Part shown: in pieces, positions 56,155 to 64,000 of the stretch
Layout of the letters: every line of letters starts with the position of its first letter
How positions within the stretch are numbered: position 1 is the stretch's first letter
NCBI GenBank assembly: GCA_009599575.1
Contig: VWND01000078.1
Location: forward strand, 372,001 to 436,000
Origin: Blumeriella jaapii
Taxonomy: Eukaryota; Ascomycota; Leotiomycetes; Helotiales; Drepanopezizaceae
DNA: 64,000 bases
Reading direction: 5' to 3'
Notes under the pieces: model-generated
The model's input: the letters and a program-made list of their open reading frames with translations, nothing else
Told to the model about the DNA's origin: nothing
Database searches by the model: none
Program-made: the position numbers and the translations under genes

Positions 56155-57337
56155 AGGAAAATAGTTGAGATTCTGAGCTGTTGAAAGGAGACTAGGAAAT
56201 AGCTATGTACAGAGGGAAATGGAAGAACCGTTCGAATGCTGAGATGACAGCTCACAGAAGCATCAACGCAGCTCTTTTTATAGGGTTTCCCGTCTATTAA
56301 AGAGCCTTGAAGGTCGACATAACGAGCCAGATTGCATTGTTGAGGTGAAAGAATGGTGGCTAGAGACAAAGAATCTCGAGGTCTATAAAAAACACACCTC
56401 GAAAAATTACTAAGTCATTGTCATTCTTTGTTAACACAAACTCGCTTATCTGACTTTGTTGTTTTCTAATTGTCCGGACCCAACGGGACTGGACCTTCGC
56501 TTAACTCTGTTGCACTCCAGATAAAACTCGAAGCTCGCGAAAGCTCCACTCGAAGCGAAAGGATGAGGAAATGGATGATTGAATTACAATATCGAGGTGC
56601 AGCTGTAGCCGGTGACATCGATGGTATCAGTTCGCTACAATGCATTCCAACAATCTACAGCCCTTCTATCCACAAACTCCAGTTGCTCGCTACCCGGGAC
56701 CGTCCGTCCAAACAAGAAGAAGATAGGGAAGCCCCCCATCCAGCAACGCTTCGACATTTTTTTTTGTAATTGAGAGATAGCAACGATCGGGAACGGCTCT
56801 GTGAAAGGTGCGCTTGGTTAGAAATCAGATAGCGATTCTTCTTCGTTTGCATGAAGTGATGCTCAAAGCAAAGTTCGTTTTCTTTCGATGTTAGCTAGCC
56901 TCGGACGCGTGAAATCTCGATATTCTGAGTGGCTAGCTGGCGCTCCTGATTCAGAGGATGGTCATCAGGGCTGAGCGTCACACAGCCGATCCTGTCAAGC
57001 TTCGGACGGTCAGGCGTGAGAGGTGACATGGTGGCTTGCGGCACAAGGGCTCCGAATCGTGAGTTAAGCGAGGAGGATTCGGAGGGGAATGAGCGCTCGT
57101 GATGACGGCCCGCGCCCAACCTTTAGGCATACAACTGGGCGGCAGTTGGGCAGTTGGGATTCTATCCAAATCATGAGGTTCGGTATCGAATGATTCGATT
57201 TTGATGGTTTGGTCTCATACTTACTGCGTCTAGTTTCGAGACACTTGCAAAGCGAGCTTCGAAATAGTCTCCTTCGAGACCTGTGTCGTGGGTCGATTTG
57301 AGTCTTCTAAACATCATTCCAAGCCTGCGAGATAGAG
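56155..57337. other. Intergenic, divergent promoter region
   Basis: It lies between the divergent cyclase and Cys-rich membrane-protein genes. No gene is recognised, and the frames are short. Confidence 0.5.
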
Positions 57338-58581
57338 ATGCTCGGTTCTTGGAAGCAAAACAGGAGTAAGAGCTTAGACGTCGAGCTCCAGGGCGCGCCA
57401 CATGCCCAGGTGATATCCTCAGCGCAGCGCAGCCCACCACGCCAAACATCGCTCTCCCAGAAGCTCAAGTCACTTCTACCTGCGCTCCAAACCCCGCTGG
57501 CGATTCTCATGGGAGCAGGCATCATAGCCGGGACCACTTACGCGCTTGTGAAGCGCGTCCAGCATCTCATTGCCCACGCTCAGGTCACTTCCGACCCCTC
57601 GGTCTGGGTCCGCAAAGCCAGCGATGATGGATACGGCGCTTGCTACAACGGCTGCGACGACTGTCATGATCTGAGCTTCGCGCTCAGAGCGTGCGAGAAG
57701 ACCGCTAGGGCCGTGGTCCCGGGCATCGATTGCGATGGGGCGAGGATGTGGAATTGGCGGGATCGGTATCCGAGGGCGTGTCTCGAAGTGCTCGGAGCTA
57801 TCTACAAGGCGGAGGCGCTCGCGGCGAAGAAGCAGACGTACAGGAACCAGCTTGCTGTGGTTATCTTGACGGTTCTGGCGGGCTTGGGTGGGGCGTATGC
57901 GACGTATAGGCTATGGGGCCGCTGGTTTCCACCTGGACCCCCATCAGCCATTGTCTCGACAGCGGTCACACCTTTCCAGCAACCACGCGTCGGGAAAAGA
58001 AGGGGGTGGCCGTTCCTCTGGCGGGGAGTTGGCACTGCTTCTGTGATCGGAGGATCTCGTGCCTATCCGTGTTGGGGCTACAGCTCTGAAGCAAACCAGT
58101 ACTTTGTCAACGCGAACCGCACCATATCCGGAGTCGTACACGGCTGGTCTGTACATCGATTCTTCTCTACTTTACAGGGAGGGAAAGCTTACGTGGCAGA
58201 TGTGATAGTAGTACAGGCTTGCTGACTCGCGGGACCAGGACATCAGACTGCCACGACGAAAGTTACGTCTGTGGCCAGACATGCTCAACTTCTGATTCCG
58301 GGGGTCCCAACGGCGGAACCTCGACCACGACCTGTACACCGGACTGGTGCACTCGGCCCGTCGAGAGCGCCTCTCCTCTTTACTACGTCAATTGGTCGCT
58401 CCGCCGGGTGCAGGACTGTGGTTTCCATCTAGCAGACACGGTGACGGGTGAGGTGGGCTTGAGGATTGGGCATCCGCTGCTGGAGAAGAAGTGGAAGGTG
58501 AAGATCTCTGTTGATCGGTTCAACGTGACGGATGGAACGGACCCTGCGGTTATGTGTCTCTGGGATATTGGGAACCATTGA
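57338..58581 (+). CDS. Two-part Cys-rich membrane protein, 383 aa, function unknown
   Basis: I do not know a function. The proposed exons are 57338-58146 and 58239-58581 with a 92-nt intron (GTCTGT, branch GCTGAC, CCAG); the phase makes VVHGW run into TSDCHDESYVCGQTC. A basic head precedes membrane helix 1 (LAILMGAGIIAGTTYALV, about 49-66). A Cys-rich loop follows with ACYNGCDDCHD, ACEK, DCDG and ACLE. Helix 2 (QLAVVILTVLAGLGGAYATY) lies at about 172-191. The second half has NANRTISG, a Cys cluster (CGQTC, CTPDWC) and a compact end, NWSLRRVQDCGFHLADTV to VMCLWDIGNH, with N-glycosylation sites. It looks like an extracytosolic domain. It could be two genes if the splice is wrong. Confidence 0.6.
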
Positions 58582-59447
58582 AGTGAAAGTGCTCCGAACA
58601 CGGGAAGGGGAAGCATAGCTGCTGTTCTTTCAAATCGCTTGAGCTCAGCTGGACTCTTGCACGGCAACGTCCCCGAGTGTACAGTAGAAGCACTTTGGCG
58701 TAGAACAGCTACCGTTGAAACTCATTTGGGAGAGGAGTACCGGTCCATTGTATTGGGGATAACTCGATATTAAGCTCGATATAACACACGGATTGATGGA
58801 TGAAGTGGTATAGGACATTTATGCCCAGGCAATGTAACACCATCGGTGACATCCCAGAACTGTACACGGGGACATGTTGGAGCGTAAATCCGATATTTTC
58901 GTACGCTACAGTGATGAAGTATGTATGAAACAATGTGGACACAGTACAGATAGATAGAGCACAGGTAAGAACATACTGTATATACTCAGTAATAAGCAAA
59001 CAAAGAAAGATCGTAGTAAGGGGATCCCGGCCCTAGTCCTGTGTGTTGACGTTTGACAGCGGAAGCGAGTCGCGCAGCCCGTGAAACAAACATCGCTCGT
59101 CTCGTCGGGGGACAGCTTTCAAGCTTGGCCGGACTCAAGCCCAACAACACCAACAACAACAACTCACCCGTCAGCGTCAGTCAACTTCGGTATCGAACGG
59201 CTGGACCATTATATCACGCCCCTCTGATACCCGCGTAGAGCATAGGCGTCAGGACACTGGCATGAGCTTGTCTGCCAGCTCTTGGTGGTCTTCGACACGC
59301 AATTAGACTTCAGCCAGCAGTACAGTCTTCGTTTCAACCGAATCGCAAGCTCTCAGCCAACTCCCTTTCAACTCCCTTTCAACTCCCTTTCAACTCCCTT
59401 TCAACTCCCTTTCAACTCCCTTTCAACTCCCTCAAAAACCAGCAGTC
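58582..59447. other. Intergenic with 11-nt tandem repeat at its end
   Basis: No gene is recognised. The last 90 bp hold the CAACTCCCTTT array listed separately. Confidence 0.5.
59358..59432 (+). repeat. 11-nt tandem repeat CAACTCCCTTT, ~6.8 copies
   Basis: Six perfect copies and a partial one end about 15 bp before the start codon of the ERD2-like gene, so they probably lie in its leader or core promoter as a pyrimidine-rich element. Confidence 0.95.
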
Positions 59448-60657
59448 ATGGTGTCCATGAACGTGAGTGTCCCTCTGTGCAAGGGCTAGATCTCGAGAAG
59501 GGCATCGAGAAGAGCACAGCTAATCAGCAACTGCAGTTATTTCGCATCCTGGGAGATGTCTCCCACACGCTCTCGAAATGCATCCTCATCTTCGCCATCC
59601 ACCGGAACAAGAGCACCGAGGGCGTCTCTCTCATCACGCAAGCCCTCTACTGCGGCGTCTTCATCTCGCGATACCTCGACATCTTCATGCTTAACACGGC
59701 CTGGAACACGATCCTGAAGATCTTCTACATCCTGAGCTCCCTCTACATCCTGTTCCTGATGCTGCGTGTGTATTCGCGGACGAGGGAGCGCGAGAAGGCG
59801 TGGAAGTTGGGAGCGTGCTGCTTGGTGGGCAGCGCCGTCGGAGCTCCGCTCATGATGATGGTTTTCAAGAAGAACAAGTACTGGGGCTGGATGGAGGTGT
59901 GTAGATCCCACGTCTGCGAGACGCGCAGGTCGGCTTACAGTGACACCTTTGGCAGTTCTTCTGGACCTTCTCCATCATTCTCGAATCTACGTGTGTCCTT
60001 CCTCAACTTCTGCTCCTGCGACAGACCACGGTCCCTACGGTCATCGACTCCTACTACCTGCTGACGCTCGGGTCGTACCGGGCATTCTACATCTTGAACT
60101 GGATCTGGCGGGAGCTTGACATCACGGACCGCAAGCCCGACCCCATCTCCATCATCTTCGGCGTGATACAAACGGCTTTCTACGTCGATTTCGCATGGGT
60201 ATACTACAGCAGGCAGCGCGTCAAGCTGCGCAACGGGGGCGTCATGGACGCCGACGACCTCCGCAACGGCTGGCTGCTGCGAGCCGTCTTTGGCCACAAA
60301 CCCCTCGTTGGGCACATCGACGACGAGGAGAGCGCTCCGGCGCTCGGCGGCGACCGCGGCAACGGCTCCGCCGCTCCTGGGAGAACGGGCTCGAAGTGGG
60401 GCACCCGCGGGATCAGCGTGTCCGCCGACGACGGCGTGCTGGCTGATGAGAGAGAGAGACAGGGACAGGAGTCCGGCATCGTCGACGCCGCGCTCGAGGA
60501 CGAGGCGGACCCCGACGCGAAGATGCAGAGCCCGGATGATCTGGCCAAGATCCTGGACGATGAAGACTTTGAGGACGATGATGGCGCGCTGCCGGGAGGG
60601 AGTAGCGGGTCGGCTGTGGGCAATGGGTCGGAGTGGAGGGAAGCAGGCGGTAGGTGA
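59448..60657 (+). CDS. ERD2-like (HDEL/KDEL receptor) seven-helix protein with long acidic tail
   Basis: ERD2 retrieves escaped ER lumenal proteins from the Golgi. Exons 59448-59462, 59537-59896 and 59956-60657 join in phase 0, giving 358 residues. Exon 1 codes only MVSMN; MN (ATG 59457) followed by LFRILGDVSHTLSK is the classic ERD2 start. Hallmarks are KSTEGVSLITQALY, FISRYLDIF, FFWTFSIILESTCVLPQL, YYLLTLGSYRAFYILNWIWR and FGVIQTAFYVDFAWVYY. Normal receptors have about 215 residues; this one adds roughly 140, rich in Asp/Glu/Gly (SPDDLAKILDDEDFEDDDGA), and has a longer helix 5-6 loop region. That tail could alter sorting. It may be a second, diverged receptor rather than the canonical one. 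Confidence 0.88.
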
Positions 60658-61655
60658 GGACGAGGGAGGGTGTACGATCTCGGTGGTGTTATGGCTCAGG
60701 CGTGCTAGGTAGTTTGAATACCCAGAAATCGTCGCTCGAGCTGACTGGCCGCGGATCTGTGTGGAGTCCATACGAGCAGCTGCAACACAGGCACGACGGC
60801 AACGTGCCCATCTAGTCGGTCACGCATTCTACGTCCGCGAGTAGTCAAGCACTGCATGGGCTCAGCCTCTCCTTTGATCCGTTCCGTTGTTTCCTGGTGT
60901 TCAAACGTGGTGTGTGGAATGCTTGGTTGGCTTTGCCGTCCACGCAAGGGAGGTGTTGCACGGTGTGGATTCCGTCCGTCTCTTCTCTTCTCAACGCTAC
61001 TCTATCTGGCTTTTCTGAAAGCCTGCTCTGCTCTGCTCTGGCCACTCTTTCCATCTTTTGGCAACACAGACGCTCAAGTGTGCAGCCTGTGTGTCGCACT
61101 CATTGGACATGCGGCTCAGGACCGGGCATCGTTATGGTGCTTTGAAGCGGTTCTGCTTCTTACAGTAAGAGATCTATCTACCTATATACGTGCGTGTGTG
61201 TGTGTGTGTGTCTAGACCAGGCGGTTGTTTGGGCGAGTACAGCTCTGCTGTCCATACATACACCCATACATCCGGACCCAATACAGCACAGCACAACACA
61301 GTACAGTACCAGATACAAGAGAGGCAGACCGGAAAGGCTTGCGCACGAAGAAGCGTGCTTGCTTGTGTGCAAACCTCGGACGTACATAGTACTGTGCGTC
61401 GCAAGAAAGAGATCCATGCGCGCTCGAGATCAGGACTCGGAAGGACGTAGATGCGGTTCTCGCTCTACCTTGCCTTGCGGTACGAGCTCTCGAATCAGAG
61501 ATAGAGATGGGTGGGCGAGCGTGAGTATGGACCATCAAGCGTACACTACGAGCTTGCAATGAGAAGACGGGGGAGAGACCACACACGGGGTTCGAGAGCC
61601 ATGCATTCTATATACCAACCCTCTCATCTATTTATCTATCTACTACTGCCCCGAC
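60658..61655. other. Intergenic with GT microsatellite
   Basis: A (GT)n run lies at about 61192-61211, with ACAGTACAGTACC words near 61295. No gene is recognised; both neighbouring genes end here. Confidence 0.5.
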
Positions 61656-63827
61656 CTAGCAAGCCCTCTCGTCTAGCGAATCGCTATCCACATACAGAGT
61701 CTGTACGTGCGTCGCCTCCCAGCTGAGAAAGTCGCCGAGGTCGTGGCCCAGGTTGAAGCCCATGGGGATGGGCACCTCGTCGTCGCGCACCAGCGCCGGC
61801 ACGACGAGATCCAGCATCGGGCTCGGCGGCAAGCTGAGGACGCTCTCGGCGAGCGACGGCCGGCGAGCCGCCGCCGTCGAAACGGGGCGAGCTGCGCTGT
61901 GCTGCGGCGGCGCGACGGCGGCGGTCTCCTCGCGGTCTCGCCTGGGCTCGCCTGGCCGCTGGTGGTCGTGGTCGTGCTTGTGGCTCGGGTGTCGCGGAGG
62001 AGGAGAAGGCCCAAGGTCGGGCAGCGAGTCAGACCAGCTCCTGCGACTGCGTGTGTGTCTGGACAGCGACGCGCCGCCAGGGCTCCTCCTCTCGCCGGTC
62101 CATCGCCTCGGCCGGGACGCTGCCGCTTCCCTCTCCCTCTCCCTCTCCTTCGCCTCAGCTTCGCTCGCGATGCGGCCGTGGCCGCCGAAGCCGAAGCCGA
62201 AGCCGCGGTACCAGTCGACGATGGCGTCGATCTCGGCTTCGTCGGCTTCCCACTCGGCGTCCCCGCGCATGTCGTGCGCGCTGCCTCGCTCGTCTTCCAT
62301 GGTGCCCGAGATGGCCATCTGGAAGGCGATCCAGTCGAGAGCGTCGCCGGCGCCGTCGGGGGAGGCCTCTTTGCGGCTCCGGGCTAGGCGCTCGAGACGG
62401 ATGGGGCCGTGGCGGAAGCCGGGAGCTGTCAGGGTGTAGTGGGTGGAGGGGAGGAAGATGTGCGTGGCGGTTGTCAAGACGGTCGGCGATGGCCGAGATG
62501 ACCCAGCCGACGACGAACTTGAGAAGGAATCCTGAGCTCCGGTGAGGTTCAGAGCGGCGATTTCTGGGATGGTGGGTAGCAGAAAGGGGCCTCTGATGGG
62601 AGCTGACGACCGACGAGGTGCCCGGGGCGGGATTGGGGGAGGAATGTCGCTCGCAAGAGGAGAGGAGTTCTGCTGTGCCGCAGTGATGTGAGAACTCAAG
62701 CTCTCGAGATGGAACGGCTCCGTGGGTGTGTTGCATTCCCCTTCGCTACTGCGGACGGATCCCATCGACATCTTCCTCTCGCTCTCGTGTTTGAGCTTCA
62801 ACTGCTGGATCCTCCCGGGGGTCAGCATCTCGTCCACCTGAGTCCGGAACATCTTGCCACTGAACAGATCGGCCATGTTGGTGGTGGCATCAGTCAAGGT
62901 CCATCTGGCGGGTGTGTTTGTCGGTGGATGTGGCACTTTGGGGGTCTTCTTGCCGAAGAAAATGGTTCCTCTCTTGCCGAAACGATTTCTCTTTCCCTTG
63001 GAGACAGATTTGGCTCTCGAGACTGGTGTCTTGAGCGGCGAGAGCACTGGTCGCACGTTTCTCTTGGAAGCGCCGCGAGAAATCGACGGCGATTGCGATG
63101 ATGCTGTACGGCGAGTCTCATGCCATCCTTCCGTGGCAGCTTTGGCATCTGCCAGAGCCGTACCAACCGCCCGGAACGCCTTATCCGTCTCCCTGATCAA
63201 CTGCTCGACGTTCTCTGCTCCATCTTCCATATCTGATTCTGTATATCTCAAGCTCTGTGTTGGGGTCTTATCATCGTCCAGCAAGTCTGCCGACAGTACG
63301 CCAGCACCGTCGAAGGACGAGCCGGGTCCAAACTTTGTCATTGAACTTGCGCTGGGACCGAATTCCAACTCACGGGGAGTGAGTGGCCGCAATGGTGGCT
63401 CCCGAACAATTAGACTCCAAGTCTTCTCATCTCCTGCAGTGAATTCCGAGGGCACGGGTGGGAGATAAAGAATCTCGGGATGAGGAGGTAGCGGATCAAC
63501 ATTGAACAAAGAATGTTCGATCGGATCTAGACTTGCTTCGCAGTCGCAACTGCACAAAGAACTTGCCGAAGAGTGGGCGGTTGTACTCGGCGAGGTAAAG
63601 TGAAGGCTTCGCGTGGTGATATTGCTGCTGGCTCGGCGAAGATTCCGAGATGTTTCTGTAGAGGAGGCTTGGGAGAGCCACGACAGTCTCTCTGGGTTGT
63701 CTCCGGAAAGTCCATTGTGGTCCGACAAGTGATCATGTTCGACATGAATGGCAGGCTTTTCTATGTCGTTGTTCTTCTTTTGGGAAATGAAATGCTTGAG
63801 GCGCCAGCCGGTCTTTGGAAGCAACAT
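61656..63827 (-). CDS. Large disordered hypothetical protein, 723 aa
   Basis: A single exon from ATG 63827. I recognise no domain. Visible parts: a Ser-rich head with a CSCDCE cluster near residue 95; Pro-rich PLPPHPEILYLPPVPSEF; an acidic helix EDGAENVEQLIRETDKAFRA near 205; a strongly basic block (KSVSKGKRNRFGKRGTIFFG) near 290; and then a conserved-looking segment (NMADLFSGKMFRTQVDEML, PGRIQQLKLKHESERKMS). A Pro-rich part (IPPPIPPRAPRR) follows, then an ALDWIAFQMAISGTMEDE segment and a Gly/Phe-rich patch (WYRGFGFGFGGHG) near 570. The C-terminus is again low-complexity. The mixture of PxxP sites and short conserved helices suggests a cortical or signalling adaptor, which is only a guess. 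Confidence 0.7.
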   Translation of the reverse strand: MLLPKTGWRLKHFISQKKNNDIEKPAIHVEHDHLSDHNGLSGDNPERLSWLSQASSTETSRNLRRASSNITTRSLHFTSPSTTAHSSASSLCSCDCEASLDPIEHSLFNVDPLPPHPEILYLPPVPSEFTAGDEKTWSLIVREPPLRPLTPRELEFGPSASSMTKFGPGSSFDGAGVLSADLLDDDKTPTQSLRYTESDMEDGAENVEQLIRETDKAFRAVGTALADAKAATEGWHETRRTASSQSPSISRGASKRNVRPVLSPLKTPVSRAKSVSKGKRNRFGKRGTIFFGKKTPKVPHPPTNTPARWTLTDATTNMADLFSGKMFRTQVDEMLTPGRIQQLKLKHESERKMSMGSVRSSEGECNTPTEPFHLESLSSHITAAQQNSSPLASDIPPPIPPRAPRRSSAPIRGPFLLPTIPEIAALNLTGAQDSFSSSSSAGSSRPSPTVLTTATHIFLPSTHYTLTAPGFRHGPIRLERLARSRKEASPDGAGDALDWIAFQMAISGTMEDERGSAHDMRGDAEWEADEAEIDAIVDWYRGFGFGFGGHGRIASEAEAKEREREREAAASRPRRWTGERRSPGGASLSRHTRSRRSWSDSLPDLGPSPPPRHPSHKHDHDHQRPGEPRRDREETAAVAPPQHSAARPVSTAAARRPSLAESVLSLPPSPMLDLVVPALVRDDEVPIPMGFNLGHDLGDFLSWEATHVQTLYVDSDSLDERAC

Positions 63828-64000
63828 CGTGATATGCGATCATATACAGCATTAAACGAGAGAGATGCGCTGACAAGTGAACAAGATGCGTTGAAAATGG
63901 TTACTGACGCAGATTACAGGCAGAGGCTCACAATGATATGGCACTGTGGTCAGATAGCACGAGGCTGTGCTGAGTGTATGATCTTCCGAAGAAATAATAC
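63828..64000. other. Right edge, promoter of the 723-aa gene
   Basis: Nothing else is seen before the window ends. Confidence 0.5.

Noticed and set aside
1..64000. CRISPR arrays, transposase or reverse transcriptase genes, rRNA genes
   Set aside because: None seen in either strand; the tandem arrays lack unique spacers and no mobile-element protein motif was recognised.

Overview
The window looks like nuclear DNA of a filamentous ascomycete (Pezizomycotina). It carries eukaryotic housekeeping genes with short GT-AG introns (mostly 46-120 nt) that often have a CTRAY-like branch point. Promoters are CT-rich, intergenic gaps are long, and the protein families are typical of moulds. No mitochondrial, viral or transposon genes were recognised. 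Species cannot be told from the sequence.

Layout. 1-11 kb: 40S ribosomal protein S21 diverges from the DNA-repair scaffold gene slx4. Then come a Nudix hydrolase gene with an apparent one-base frameshift, a small unknown gene whose start codon seems to be cut off by an intron, a Tim17-like membrane protein, and proline dehydrogenase. 11-22 kb is sparse. It holds a decayed 2EXR-like fragment, a 21-nt minisatellite, one intronless RRM protein gene, a GNAT acetyltransferase gene broken by four frameshifts, and a long TAG microsatellite. 22-37 kb is gene-dense: an M28 peptidase of the glutamate carboxypeptidase II type, a divergent MFS transporter (apparent frameshift), IMP dehydrogenase, and an IQGAP-type RasGAP scaffold. 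38-50 kb is enriched for surface and secreted functions: a GPI-anchored Gly-Asn repeat protein, a proteinase K-type subtilisin with a GC-AG intron, a secreted streptogramin-lyase-like beta-propeller, and a ZIP zinc transporter. 51-64 kb: a disordered RGG-like protein, a zinc alcohol dehydrogenase, a stand-alone class III nucleotidyl cyclase domain lacking a normally conserved Asn, a two-part Cys-rich membrane protein, an ERD2-like receptor with a long acidic tail, and a large disordered protein.

The genes do not form an obvious pathway cluster. Most are single-copy genes next to each other by general synteny. Candidates for something less ordinary are the cyclase, the Cys-rich membrane protein, the lyase-like secreted protein and the repeated palindromic words between genes. 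Frameshifts in three otherwise well-conserved genes are mostly single-base losses, so assembly error must be excluded before they are called pseudogenes. Exon boundaries were placed by eye from splice signals, reading phase and protein continuity.
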